A DNA stretch of 37,845 nt, from positions 1 through 37,845 of the forward strand of contig NZ_WMBA01000075.1 of NCBI RefSeq assembly GCF_009707865.1. The letters are read 5' to 3'. Origin of the DNA: Amycolatopsis pithecellobii (GTDB taxonomy: Bacteria; Actinomycetota; Actinomycetes; Mycobacteriales; Pseudonocardiaceae). Positions 1 to 9,235 of the stretch are shown in pieces (the first letter of the stretch is position 1; the number at the start of each line of letters is the position of its first letter). The notes under the pieces are model-generated. The model was not told the origin of the DNA and did not search any database. It was given only the letters and a program-made list of their open reading frames with translations. The translations under genes were made by a program, and so were the position numbers.

Positions 1-2
1 GT

Positions 3-797
3 GGTGGGGAAGCGGCTGGCGCCGTAGGCACACCGACTCGAGGAACGACCAACCCGAACCGCCTGCGGCGAGTGGACCGCTGGCTCACCGCGTCGCCACG
101 GGTGTCCGCCCTGCTGCGGCACGCGACGGATCCGCTGGTGGTCGACCTCGGGTACGGCGCCTCCGCGGTGACCACCGTGGAACTCGCGCGCCGGCTCCGT
201 GCCGTGCACTCGCGGGTCCGGGTACTCGGGCTGGAACTGGATCCCGACCGGGTCGCCGTGGCACGGCCCGCCGCCGAGCCGCCGTGGCTCGACTTCCGGC
301 GGGGCGGGTTCGAACTGGCCGGCACCACGCCGATCGTGGTCCGCGCGTTCAACGTGCTGCGGCAGTACGCGGAAGAAGACGTGCCCGGCGCGTGGAAACT
401 GATCCTCGACCGGCTGGCGCCCGGCGGGCTCCTCGTCGAGGGCACCTGCGACGAGATCGGGCGGCTCAGCTCCTGGCTCGCGCTGACCGCCGGCGGGCCG
501 CTCAGCCTCACCGTGTCGTACAAGCTGAGCGGTCTCGATCGTCCGTCCACAGTGGCCGAACGGTTACCGAAAGCGCTTATCCACCACAATGTTCCCGGCG
601 AACCGGTGCACGAGTTCCTGTCCCTTTTGGACGATTGCTGGGCGGTGGCCGCGCCGCAGCAGTCGTTCGGCATCCGGTTCCGCTGGCTGCGCACGGTCGA
701 ACTACTGCGAGCGCGCGGCTGGCCGGTGCTCGACGGGCCCCGCCGCTGGCGCCTCGGCGAGCTGACCGTGCCATGGCACACCGTCGCACCGGCGTGA
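3..797 (+). CDS. SAM-dependent methyltransferase-like protein (5' end outside window)
   Basis: The reading frame is open from the first complete codon of the window, and no ATG, GTG or TTG occurs in frame before the GTG at 72. The residues before that GTG (GTTNPNRLRRVDRWL) look like the conserved N-terminus of this actinobacterial family, so the real start is probably upstream of the window. A Rossmann-type motif I (VVDLGYGAS) is followed by LGLELDPDR, an acidic end of strand beta2 suited to hold the SAM ribose. A later segment, GGLLVEGTCDEIGR, resembles the post-motif region of class I methyltransferases. The substrate cannot be told from sequence. The gene ends 87 bp before the DedA gene. 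Confidence 0.7.
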   Translation, partial: GGEAAGAVGTPTRGTTNPNRLRRVDRWLTASPRVSALLRHATDPLVVDLGYGASAVTTVELARRLRAVHSRVRVLGLELDPDRVAVARPAAEPPWLDFRRGGFELAGTTPIVVRAFNVLRQYAEEDVPGAWKLILDRLAPGGLLVEGTCDEIGRLSSWLALTAGGPLSLTVSYKLSGLDRPSTVAERLPKALIHHNVPGEPVHEFLSLLDDCWAVAAPQQSFGIRFRWLRTVELLRARGWPVLDGPRRWRLGELTVPWHTVAPA

Positions 798-839
798 AGC
801 CAGCTATTCACCGGGTACACCGCGCTGCGTCATCTCGGC

Positions 840-882
840 GCGACCTGAGGTGACCACAATGGTTCACCGTGCGCCAGGTCGC
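840..882 (+). promoter_or_regulatory. Hairpin just before the DedA start codon
   Basis: An 8-bp outer stem pairs 840-847 (GCGACCTG) with 875-882 (CAGGTCGC), and an inner stem pairs GGTGA (849-853) with TCACC (864-868). The only Shine-Dalgarno-like bases before the ATG at 885 (AGG, 876-878) lie inside the outer stem. It could be a terminator for the upstream gene or a structure limiting translation of DedA. There is no U-tract. Confidence 0.4.
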
Positions 883-884
883 TC

Positions 885-1601
885 ATGTTTGAACTGCTCG
901 ACGCCATCGGCGAACTCCTGCGGGGCACGCTGGCGTCACCGTGGCTGTGGCTGATCGTGTTCGCGGTGTCCGCGCTCGACGCGCTGCTGCCGTTCATGCC
1001 GAGCGAGACGACGGTGGTGACGGTCGCCGTGTTGCTCGGCGCGGACCTGCCACGGCTGGCGTTGCTGGTCCTGGCCGCCGCGATCGGGGCGCTGGCCGGA
1101 GACTGCGTGTCCCACTGGATCGGCCGCCGCGCCGGGCCGCGCATGCTGGCACGGCTGCAACGTGGCGAACGTGGTGAAGCCCGCTACGAATGGGCGCGCA
1201 GGCAGGTCGCGCGGCACAACGCGTTGCTGATCGTCGTGGCGCGCTACCTGCCGGGCGGGCGGGTGGCGAGTGGCCTCGCGACGGGCAGCATGGGCGTGCC
1301 GTGGCTGCGCTTCGTGGCGCTCGACGCACTCGGCGCGGGTATCTGGGCGGCATACAGCGTGTGCATCGGTTCGGTCGGCGGCACGGCTTTCGCCGACTCG
1401 CCGGGCAGGGGGCTGATGCTGTCGTTCGCGCTCGCGCTGCTGCTCGTCGGCGCGCTCGAGATCGGCCGGCGGCTACGCTCCCGCTATGCGACACGGCGAG
1501 TTCCTGACGATCATCCAGGACCAATGCGCGGCGCTGCGTGCGGCGGCGGTGGCAGCGGGGCCGGACACCGACGTGCCGACGTGTCCGAAGTGGACAGTTA
1601 A
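885..1601 (+). CDS. DedA family integral membrane protein
   Basis: The 238-residue product has several hydrophobic segments and DedA/SNARE-associated family hallmarks: a PSETT motif after the first membrane segment, a GALAGDCVSHWIGRRAG segment, and the ARYLPGGR motif that carries the conserved Arg. Family members sit in the cytoplasmic membrane and are linked to lipid flipping and membrane homeostasis. The last ~38 residues are Gly/Arg-rich, outside the membrane core, and encoded by DNA that also encodes the start of the next gene in another frame (116-bp overlap). This tail may be recently acquired or may reflect a lost earlier stop. Confidence 0.85.
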   Translation: MFELLDAIGELLRGTLASPWLWLIVFAVSALDALLPFMPSETTVVTVAVLLGADLPRLALLVLAAAIGALAGDCVSHWIGRRAGPRMLARLQRGERGEARYEWARRQVARHNALLIVVARYLPGGRVASGLATGSMGVPWLRFVALDALGAGIWAAYSVCIGSVGGTAFADSPGRGLMLSFALALLLVGALEIGRRLRSRYATRRVPDDHPGPMRGAACGGGGSGAGHRRADVSEVDS

Positions 1602-2190
1602 CCGGCTGGTCAGGCACATCGGTCGCGTGCAGTCGTGGGTCGGCAAGGCGCTGGCCGGTGCGCCGGATCGGCAGGCCGATCAGCCGCCGTCGGATTGGGC
1701 TGAACTGCTGTCGTGGTGGGACGAGCAGCGGGTGAAAATGCTGGACGGGCTGGCTGATCCGGACGCGCCGGCATGGCTGCCTTTCGCGGGGTATCCGCCG
1801 TTCGCCGGTTCTTGGGCGCGGCGGCAAGCGCATGAGGCCGCGATCCACCGGCTCGACGCGGAGCATGCGCTGACGCCGACGCCGTCCGTGGTCTTCCCAC
1901 CGGAATTCGCGGCGGACGGCATCGACGAGCTGATCACGGTGCTGGTGCCCGGCCGGGACGACTGGTCGGGGTCCCGGTTCGAGGGCACGGTCATCCTGCG
2001 GGCGACGGACGCCGGGCGGGAGTGGAACGTGCGGTTGGCGCCGGGTGTCCCGCCGGCGCCGGGTGCGGGTGCGCCTGACCTGACGATCGAGGGCTCGGCG
2101 GATGCGGTCTACCGGCGGGTCTGGGGACGGCCGAGCGTGGCGGTGGTAGCCGGGGAGGTGGCGCTGCTGGAGCCCCTCGCGTCGCCGTGA
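1486..2190 (+). CDS. Maleylpyruvate isomerase-type, mycothiol-dependent family protein (TIGR03083-like)
   Basis: The N-terminus (GEFLTIIQDQCAALRAAA), the CPKWTVNRLVRHIG segment and WARRQAHEAAIHRLDAE match the DinB-like fold of the actinobacterial maleylpyruvate-isomerase family. The first His (VRHIG) and HEAAIHR supply the usual metal ligands. The C-terminal part (from about residue 150) resembles the SCP2-like domain found in these proteins. Members use or are thought to use mycothiol as thiol partner; the specific substrate is unknown. The ATG at 1486 lies inside the DedA gene, but the family alignment as I recall it supports this start. A 24-bp gap separates it from purU. Confidence 0.75.
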   Translation: MRHGEFLTIIQDQCAALRAAAVAAGPDTDVPTCPKWTVNRLVRHIGRVQSWVGKALAGAPDRQADQPPSDWAELLSWWDEQRVKMLDGLADPDAPAWLPFAGYPPFAGSWARRQAHEAAIHRLDAEHALTPTPSVVFPPEFAADGIDELITVLVPGRDDWSGSRFEGTVILRATDAGREWNVRLAPGVPPAPGAGAPDLTIEGSADAVYRRVWGRPSVAVVAGEVALLEPLASP

Positions 2191-2214
2191 GCTGCGGCAA
2201 GGGAAGATGAACCG

Positions 2215-3075
2215 GTGCCCGAACCCCGTTATGTGATCACCTTCGGCTGCCCCGACCGCACCGGCATCGTGGCCAAGGTCGCTTCGTTCCTCGCAGACGC
2301 CGGGGGCTGGATCGTCGAAGCGGCGTACCACACGGACCCGGACACGGGCTGGTTCTTCACCCGCCAGGAGGTGCGGGCCGATTCGCTGCCGTTCGGGGTG
2401 GACGAGCTGCGTAAACGGTTCGCCGAGGTGGCTTCGTCATTGTCGGCGGAGTCGAACTGGCGGGTCGAGGACACCGAAGTCCGGCGCCGGGTGGTGATCC
2501 TCGTGTCACGGGAGGGGCACTGCCTGTACGACCTGCTCGGTCGCGTCGCGGCGGGTGAACTGGACGTGGATGTGCGGGCAGTGATCGGTAACCACGATGG
2601 GCTGGCCGGGATCACCCGCGCGCATGGCATCCCGTTCCATCATGTGTCTTTCCCGGACGGTGACAAGGCCGCGGCGTTCGCCCGGGTGCGCGAGCTTGTC
2701 GCCGAGCACGACCCGCATGCGATCGTCCTGGCCCGGTTCATGCAGATCCTGCCGCCTGAGCTGTGCGCGGAATGGGCCGGGCGCGCGATCAACATTCACC
2801 ACAGTTTCCTGCCGTCTTTCGTCGGTGCACGGCCCTACCACCAGGCGCACCGGCGCGGCGTGAAGCTGATCGGCGCGACCTGCCACTACGTGACGGCCGA
2901 TCTGGACGCGGGCCCGATCATCGAGCAGGACGTCATCCGCGTGGACCACGGTGACACGGTGCCGGATCTGGTGCGCAAGGGCCGGGACATCGAGAAGGTG
3001 ACGCTGGCGCGTGGGCTGCGATGGCACCTGGAAAGCCGTGTCCTCGTGCACGGGAACCGGACAGTGGTTTTCTAG
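2215..3075 (+). CDS. purU: Formyltetrahydrofolate deformylase
   Basis: PurU hydrolyses 10-formyl-tetrahydrofolate to formate and THF, balancing one-carbon pools and feeding formate to PurT. The 286-residue length is normal for the family. An N-terminal ACT domain (residues about 5-85) starts with CPDRTGIVAKVASFL. The formyltransferase domain follows, with GNHD at 125-128 and the catalytic stretch INIHHSFLPSFVGARPYHQA, giving Asn193 and His195. Asp231 in TADLDAGPIIEQ completes the N/H/D set. The start is GTG at 2215. The stop overlaps the convergent downstream gene in the tetramer CTAG. Confidence 0.95.
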   Translation: MPEPRYVITFGCPDRTGIVAKVASFLADAGGWIVEAAYHTDPDTGWFFTRQEVRADSLPFGVDELRKRFAEVASSLSAESNWRVEDTEVRRRVVILVSREGHCLYDLLGRVAAGELDVDVRAVIGNHDGLAGITRAHGIPFHHVSFPDGDKAAAFARVRELVAEHDPHAIVLARFMQILPPELCAEWAGRAINIHHSFLPSFVGARPYHQAHRRGVKLIGATCHYVTADLDAGPIIEQDVIRVDHGDTVPDLVRKGRDIEKVTLARGLRWHLESRVLVHGNRTVVF

Positions 3076-3827
3076 CTGAACACCAGCCAGGTCCCCGCGA
3101 TGACGACCGCGTAGAGGGCGGCGGTCGCGGCGATGACGCGGGTGCGTTTGCGCTCCGTCCAGGTGGTGAAGCGCAGGAGCCAGGCGAGCGCGGGGATCAC
3201 CAGAATGGCATGCATGGCAACGAAATGCACCGGTTTCAGCGCACCCGCCGTGGTGTAGGCCAACTCCAGGTGGCCACCTCGGGAAAGTGAGACACCGTCG
3301 GCGATCATCACCGCGCCGACGGCCAGGGCCGCGATCAGCGTGACGAGGCCGAATCGCAGAGCCAGCAGCATGCTCGGCGAAAGCCCGCTCGTCGACCGCA
3401 GTGCGGCGATCGTGAAACCGAGTACTGTCACGATGATCACCGCCCCGCCGAGTGCGAGCGTCATCGACACGAACGAGTCGAACGGGGTCTCGAAGTTGAA
3501 GTGTGACGGCACCCCGCGCCAGACCTGCATCGTCACGAGCGCGACCTCGACGACGCTGACCACGGTGAACGCCCCGAGCAGCGCCGTGCGGGTTTTTTCG
3601 TTGATGCGCAAGAAAGACGTGGCCCACGCGAGAGTCGCGAGGGTGAGCCCGAACGACAGGCCGAACGTCATCGCCTTGCGATAGGACAGCGGCCCTTCCC
3701 ACGAAGTGCCGGACGCGACCAACACGACCAGGTGGACCAGACCACTCGCGAACAGGACCGCACCCACCCGGTAGGCGGCCCGCTCGACCGGGCGCACGGC
3801 GCTGCGCCGCAGCTGTTGGATCGACAT
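3072..3827 (-). CDS. Integral membrane protein of unknown function
   Basis: The 251-residue product is strongly hydrophobic, with about seven predicted membrane segments and short charged loops (for example LSYRKAMTFGLSFGLTL and LRINEKTRTALLG). A His in a membrane segment (LKPVHFVAMHAILVIPAL) is notable, but no family motif is recognised. Homologous-looking proteins are commonly annotated only as hypothetical membrane proteins in actinomycetes. It converges on purU with a 4-bp stop overlap. There is no clear partner gene. Confidence 0.7.
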   Translation of the reverse strand: MSIQQLRRSAVRPVERAAYRVGAVLFASGLVHLVVLVASGTSWEGPLSYRKAMTFGLSFGLTLATLAWATSFLRINEKTRTALLGAFTVVSVVEVALVTMQVWRGVPSHFNFETPFDSFVSMTLALGGAVIIVTVLGFTIAALRSTSGLSPSMLLALRFGLVTLIAALAVGAVMIADGVSLSRGGHLELAYTTAGALKPVHFVAMHAILVIPALAWLLRFTTWTERKRTRVIAATAALYAVVIAGTWLVFS

Positions 3828-3921
3828 GCCGCCCAGTTTCAGCTGTGCACGCCCGGTTTTCGTCCGCCTTGAAGCGTGAGTGCGGAGTACGTCGTACGCC
3901 GTACCGGAACAGTCGGTGCCG

Positions 3922-4923
<1,002 letters not shown>

Positions 4924-4934
4924 CTGTGAACTCC

Positions 4935-5369
4935 CTACGCCAGTTCCGCGAGCTTTCCGAGCACGCCATCGTAGATGCGCTTGAGCCCGGCCGGGGCGAA
5001 CGTCTTTTCGAAGAATCCGCCGATTCCGCCCGCGCCCTGCCACGTCGTTTCGATGCGCACGACACTGCCGGCACCGGCCTCCCGCACGGTCCACGTGGTG
5101 ACCATGCTGGAGTTCGCGTCCGTCTCGACGAGGGTGCCGGGCTGCGGCTCGGTCACGGTCGCCGCGACGTCACGCACCCGCTTCGACGTGGCCTGCAGCT
5201 TCCACTGCGCCTGGGTGCCCGCACCCTTGCCGCCGGCGGTGACCTCGTAATCCCGGTACTGCTCGGTCAGGATCCTTGGCCGCGTGCCGGCATAGTCGGC
5301 GACGAGTTCACGCACCTTGTCCACCGGTGCGCCGATGGTGCGCTCCGCGGTGGCCGTGACCTGAGCCAT
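4935..5369 (-). CDS. SRPBCC (START/Bet v1-like) family protein
   Basis: The 144-residue protein has the polyketide-cyclase/SRPBCC layout: an N-terminal strand AERTIGAPVDKVRELVADY, central strands (GAGTQAQWKLQ, VRDVAATVTEPQPGTLVETD), TTWTVREAGAGSVVRIETTW, and a C-terminal helix ending LKRIYDGVLGKLAELA. Such proteins bind hydrophobic ligands in a deep cavity; the ligand is not evident. The ATG at 5369 has AGGGAG five bases upstream; an in-frame GTG two codons earlier is less likely. The close oxidoreductase gene downstream suggests a shared pathway. Confidence 0.8.
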   Translation of the reverse strand: MAQVTATAERTIGAPVDKVRELVADYAGTRPRILTEQYRDYEVTAGGKGAGTQAQWKLQATSKRVRDVAATVTEPQPGTLVETDANSSMVTTWTVREAGAGSVVRIETTWQGAGGIGGFFEKTFAPAGLKRIYDGVLGKLAELA

Positions 5370-5413
5370 CTTCACTCCCTGATTAGTCGTGGTCCTCCGA
5401 CCAACTCTAGTAA

Positions 5414-6331
5414 TCAGGAGAGCCCCTGCTTGGACAGCCAGTCCTTCGCGACGTCCGCGACCGCGTCGCCGTCCGCGTCGACCTGCTTGTTCAGGTCACG
5501 CAGCTCCGACGTGGTCAGCTTGGCACTCACCGCGTTCACCGCGGCCGCGAAGTCCGGACCACGCTCGTCGAGCACCTTCTGGTTCACCGCGGGCACGATG
5601 TTCTCCGTCGCCACGATGTTCAGGTCGTCCTGCAGCACCGTGTACGACGGATCCGCGGTCGGCGGGCTCACCGAGTCGACCGGAATCACCGTCACCGCAC
5701 CGGATTTGAGCTGTTCGAGGCGCGGGCCCGCCTCCTGGATGCTCTGGAACGTGACGTTCAGCTTGTAGGTGTCCCGGAAACCGACGAAGCAGTTCGCGCG
5801 CGTGCCACATTCCGGCGGGCCGCCGACGACGATCTTGTCCAGCTTCTTCAGGTCGCTGATCTTGGTCAGCCCCTGCTGCTTCGCCAGATCCGTCTTGACG
5901 ATGTAAGTGTTCTTGTTCTCCGCGGGCGCGTAGTTGAGCAGGCCGATCCCCGACGGCTTGAACAACTCGGCGAGCTTGGCGTGCTCGGAATCCGCGTCCT
6001 TCGGCGCCTGCTCGTTGAACCCGGTGCTGATCGCGGCACCCTGATACTCCGGGATGAACTGCAGCTCACCCGACTTCAACGAAGGGTAGATCAGCTCACG
6101 TGAGCCGATGTTGAACTTGCGCGTCACGGGATAGCCCTTGGCTTCGAGCGCCTGCGAATACAGCTCGGACAGGATCTGGCTGTCGGTGAAGTTGAACGAC
6201 GCCACGACGATCGGGCTCCCGCCCTTGCCCGCTGCGTCCTGCTGGTTACTGCCCCCGCCCCCGCACGCGGCCAGCCCGAGCACCGCGGCGGCCAGCAGCA
6301 CTCCCGCCTTGAGACCCCTAGTCCAGCGCAT
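5414..6331 (-). CDS. Glycine betaine/osmoprotectant ABC transporter substrate-binding lipoprotein (OpuAC/ProX-type)
   Basis: A lipoprotein signal peptide ends in the lipobox LAAC with Cys23, so the mature protein is anchored to the outer face of the membrane. The domain begins PIVVASFNFTDSQILSELYSQ, typical of the OpuBC/OpuCC/ProX type-II binding proteins for betaine, choline or carnitine. FIPEYQGAAIS and PAENKNTYIVK are also family-like. The ATG at 6331 is preceded by a GGAGGG ribosome site, so upstream in-frame codons to 6430 are not needed. The gene is divergent from two permease genes across a ~100-bp promoter region. No ATPase gene is present nearby. Confidence 0.9.
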   Translation of the reverse strand: MRWTRGLKAGVLLAAAVLGLAACGGGGSNQQDAAGKGGSPIVVASFNFTDSQILSELYSQALEAKGYPVTRKFNIGSRELIYPSLKSGELQFIPEYQGAAISTGFNEQAPKDADSEHAKLAELFKPSGIGLLNYAPAENKNTYIVKTDLAKQQGLTKISDLKKLDKIVVGGPPECGTRANCFVGFRDTYKLNVTFQSIQEAGPRLEQLKSGAVTVIPVDSVSPPTADPSYTVLQDDLNIVATENIVPAVNQKVLDERGPDFAAAVNAVSAKLTTSELRDLNKQVDADGDAVADVAKDWLSKQGLS

Positions 6332-6433
6332 CTTGCCCCCTCCAGTTCGAGTGATCGAGAAGACCCTAACCGGGCCCACCGACAGAAACCAGATGATGAG
6401 AAATCTCCTGGCTCGACGATCTATGCTCACTCA
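6332..6433. promoter_or_regulatory. Divergent promoter region of the osmoprotectant transporter genes
   Basis: This 102-bp gap separates the lipoprotein gene (leftward) from the permease genes (rightward). A TATGCT hexamer at 6422-6427 lies too close to the GTG at 6434 for a leader, so the permease mRNA may be leaderless. A short dyad GAGA-AA-TCTC lies nearby. No clear -35 element is visible. Confidence 0.4.
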
Positions 6434-7120
6434 GTGCGTGCGATCGTGCTGGCCGAGTCCACCCGGCCGCTGTTCGAATGGCGGTGGGTCGAGCGCAACG
6501 CCGACCATATCCTGGAGCGCCTCGGCGAACATCTCGCGTTGACCGCGACGGCGCTGGCCATCGGGCTGGTCGTGTCGGTCGGGCTGGCCGTGTTGTCGTT
6601 GCGCTGGCGGTGGTTCTACCCGGTCGCGCTGTCCACCACGGGTGCGTTGTACGTGATCCCCAGCCTCGGCGCCTTCGCGCTGCTCGTCCCGTTTTTCGGG
6701 CTGTCGTTCACCACGGCGGTCATCCCACTCGCGACGTACACATTGCTGATCCTGTTGCGCAATATCGTGACCGGCATCCAGCAGGTGCCTGCCGAGGTCC
6801 GCGAAGCCGCGGTCGGGATGGGCTTCACCAGGGCGAGGTTGCTGGTCAGTGTCGAGTTGCCGCTGGCGCTGCCGGTCGTGATCGCCGGGTTGCGGGTGGC
6901 CGCGGTGACGACGATCGGGCTGGTCACCGTCACCTCGATGCTGGGCATGGGCGGGCTCGGGTTCTTTATCCGGCAAGGCATCCAGACCACGACACCCAAC
7001 CCGACGGCGATCATCGTCGGCATCGTGCTGTCGATCGCGCTGGCCGTCGTGGTCGATTTTCTGCTGTGGCTATCCGAACGGGCACTCGCGCCGTGGGCAC
7101 GGAAGAAGGCGCGCGCATGA
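6434..7120 (+). CDS. Osmoprotectant ABC transporter permease (OpuB/ProW-type)
   Basis: The 228-residue membrane protein has about five to six membrane segments and the EAA loop that docks on the ATPase: VPAEVREAAVGMGFTRARLL followed by SVELPLALPVVIAGLR. The segment ALYVIPSLGAFALLVPFFGL is typical of glycine-betaine/carnitine/choline permeases. The start is GTG at 6434 and the stop overlaps the next permease start in ATGA, implying translational coupling. It should pair with the second permease as a heterodimer and with the divergent lipoprotein. Confidence 0.9.
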   Translation: MRAIVLAESTRPLFEWRWVERNADHILERLGEHLALTATALAIGLVVSVGLAVLSLRWRWFYPVALSTTGALYVIPSLGAFALLVPFFGLSFTTAVIPLATYTLLILLRNIVTGIQQVPAEVREAAVGMGFTRARLLVSVELPLALPVVIAGLRVAAVTTIGLVTVTSMLGMGGLGFFIRQGIQTTTPNPTAIIVGIVLSIALAVVVDFLLWLSERALAPWARKKARA

Positions 7121-7839
7121 ACAACATTTTCGCGGAGGCCTGGGACTGGCTGGGACAGCCGAATCGGTGGAGCTGGAGCGACCCGGCGGGCATTCCTTAT
7201 CGGACTGTCGAGCACCTGGGTTTTTCCGCACTGTCGCTGGTGGTCGCGGCGCTGCTGGCGATCCCGCCCGCGCTGTGGCTCGCGCATTACCGGCGCGGCG
7301 CGTTCCTCGCGAGCAGTGTGATCAACATCGGCCGCGCCATCCCGAGTTTCGGGCTGATCATCCTTTTCTGGTTCCTCGCCAGCCGCTGGGAACTCAACAC
7401 CGACTTCTGGCCGTTGCTGATCGCGCTCGTCGCGCTGGCACTTCCGCCGCTGTTCACCAACACCTACGCGGGCGTGATCTCCGTGGACACCGATGCGGTG
7501 GACGCCGCGCGCGGCACCGGTTACACCGAAGCACAGATCATGTTCCGGATGGAACTTCCGCTGGCGCTGCCGGTGATCCTCGCCGGCGCGCGGGTCGCGT
7601 TCCTGCAACTGGTCGCGACGGTCGCGATCGGCGCGATCGTCAACGACGGCGGCGGCCTCGGACGGTACATTGTGGACGGTTTCGCGCAGGGACGCGCCGG
7701 CTACGGGGAGATATTGGCGGGCGGGGTCGCGGTGATCGTGCTGGCCCTGTTGTGCGAGGGCGTCTTCTCGCTGATCACTCGTTTCGCGGTGCCGAAGGGG
7801 TTGACCGTGGAGCACGCAACGCAGCCACAAGTGCTGTGA
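7117..7839 (+). CDS. Osmoprotectant ABC transporter permease, second subunit
   Basis: The 240-residue protein has the same architecture as the preceding permease: membrane segments including IGRAIPSFGLIILFWFLA, and an EAA loop around DTDAVDAARGTGYTEAQIMF followed by RMELPLALPVILAGAR. The N-terminus WLGQPNRWSWSDPAGIPYRT is typical of OpuBB/OpuCD-like actinobacterial permeases. The ATG at 7117 overlaps the upstream stop (ATGA). The 3' end overlaps the convergent ammonia-lyase gene by 65 bp. No nucleotide-binding subunit follows, so the pump must use one encoded elsewhere. Confidence 0.9.
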   Translation: MNNIFAEAWDWLGQPNRWSWSDPAGIPYRTVEHLGFSALSLVVAALLAIPPALWLAHYRRGAFLASSVINIGRAIPSFGLIILFWFLASRWELNTDFWPLLIALVALALPPLFTNTYAGVISVDTDAVDAARGTGYTEAQIMFRMELPLALPVILAGARVAFLQLVATVAIGAIVNDGGGLGRYIVDGFAQGRAGYGEILAGGVAVIVLALLCEGVFSLITRFAVPKGLTVEHATQPQVL

Positions 7840-9235
7840 TCTCGGGGCCGAGTGACCGATCGGCGCCGACCGGCGGCACGATCGCGCCGAGCCACGCGTA
7901 GCTGTCCCGCAATGCGGGCGCGCCTTGTTCACCGCGCAGGATATGCGCCTGGTGCGCGGTGATCAGCTCGCAAGCGGTGATCACGAGGAGCCGGTCGAGC
8001 GCCTGTCGCAGCTGTCCGCCGGCTTCCAGGGTGAAAACTTGCACATCCTCTTGCCCGGACGAGGTGTCGAGCGCGCCGAGTGAAGCCGCGGTCGCCGACC
8101 GGCGCAGCGCGTGCAGTTCGCCGACAGCGCGTTTGTGCAGCGGGGCCAGACCGGCGTGTGGCCCCGGGTCGGGGGTGAGTTGCGCGGGCAGGCCGGTGAA
8201 CCGTTCGTCGAGCAGCCGGTGCATGCGTTGCACGCTGATTTCGCCGAGATGTACCAGCGCCGCGGCCGCGGCGTCCATCCGCAGGCCCAGCTCGACGGCG
8301 TGGAATCCCGCTGTGGAAACGAATTCGCCATCGAGGAACGACGGCGAGTCGGTCGGGGCCGCGAGTGCGCGTTCGGCGGCTTCGGCGAGTTCGGTGAACA
8401 CCCGCTGTGCGTGCGCGATCGCTTGCGGCCCAACGCGAACCGACACCGGCGCCTGCACGACTCCGCGTGACGCACCTCCCTCGGTCAGCGCCTGGATCCG
8501 CCCGAGCACCTCGGCGAGCACCGGATCCGGACCGGCGAGTTCCGGCCGGTAGATGCCGCGCGGCGCGCCGAGCGCGTCGACAGTCAGTGCGGTGGCGAGG
8601 ATTTGCAGCCCGGCGATGTCCGTTCCGGTGGCGGCACGGAGGATCGCCTGCGCTGTCGCGATCGGCGCACCTTGCAAGAACGTCATGCCTTCCTTCGGGC
8701 CTGGCCGGTAGGGCGCGACGCCACGGCGGGCCAGTGCCCCGGCCGCGGACTGCCCGTCGAGCATGGTGCCGAGGCCCAGAAATGCTTGGAACGCATGGGA
8801 AAGCGGGATGATCTCGCCTGCCGAACCACTTCCGGTCGCGGGCACAGCCGGGACGAAATCGTCGTTGAGCCGGTCGGCCAGGAAACGTGCCGCATCGGCG
8901 CTTGCCCCGCTCTCCGCGGTGAGCAAACCGCGCAGCCGCACCGCGAACAGCGCCCGCACCTCCATTGCCGGCAGCCACGGTGGCCCACCGACCGCGCGGC
9001 CGACGAGCAGCCGCGACTGGTGCTCGGCCTGCTGTTCGGCGGTGAGCGGCACGTCGGCAAGCCTGCCCATCCCGGTGTTCACGCCATACACCGGTGCACC
9101 GGTCAGTGCGGCGAGCACGGCCTCGCGTTGCGCCGCAACGGTCTTCAGCAGCGGGGCATCGAGCTCGACCCGTTCACCGGCGGCGAGCCGGCGGATCGCG
9201 ATGGTGTCAAGATCCGCCGGCGTCCGGACGATCAC
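7775..9235 (-). CDS. Aromatic amino acid (histidine/phenylalanine/tyrosine) ammonia-lyase homologue with an altered MIO triad
   Basis: The 486-residue protein has the ammonia-lyase fold: YGVNTGMG with the catalytic Tyr50, an Arg267 in APVSVRVGPQ at the substrate-carboxylate position, and SSGQEDVQ near 392-399. The cofactor MIO is normally formed from Ala-Ser-Gly in GSVGASGDLAPL. Here the aligned stretch is TGSGSAGEIIPLSH, so the triad reads Ser138-Ala139-Gly140 with no Ser in the middle. The usual Asn of the LNG motif is Gln188 (FLQGA). It may be inactive as a lyase, use a shifted Gly-Ser-Ala triad, or do other chemistry. The GTG start overlaps the YbaK-like stop (GTGA). Confidence 0.8.
   Translation of the reverse strand: MIVRTPADLDTIAIRRLAAGERVELDAPLLKTVAAQREAVLAALTGAPVYGVNTGMGRLADVPLTAEQQAEHQSRLLVGRAVGGPPWLPAMEVRALFAVRLRGLLTAESGASADAARFLADRLNDDFVPAVPATGSGSAGEIIPLSHAFQAFLGLGTMLDGQSAAGALARRGVAPYRPGPKEGMTFLQGAPIATAQAILRAATGTDIAGLQILATALTVDALGAPRGIYRPELAGPDPVLAEVLGRIQALTEGGASRGVVQAPVSVRVGPQAIAHAQRVFTELAEAAERALAAPTDSPSFLDGEFVSTAGFHAVELGLRMDAAAAALVHLGEISVQRMHRLLDERFTGLPAQLTPDPGPHAGLAPLHKRAVGELHALRRSATAASLGALDTSSGQEDVQVFTLEAGGQLRQALDRLLVITACELITAHQAHILRGEQGAPALRDSYAWLGAIVPPVGADRSLGPEITALVAALRAPRSTPSAPRNE

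Noticed and set aside
994..2331. Long antisense frame of 445 codons across DedA, isomerase and purU genes
   Set aside because: Arg/Pro-rich translation without any family motif; a typical shadow of high-GC coding DNA on the other strand.
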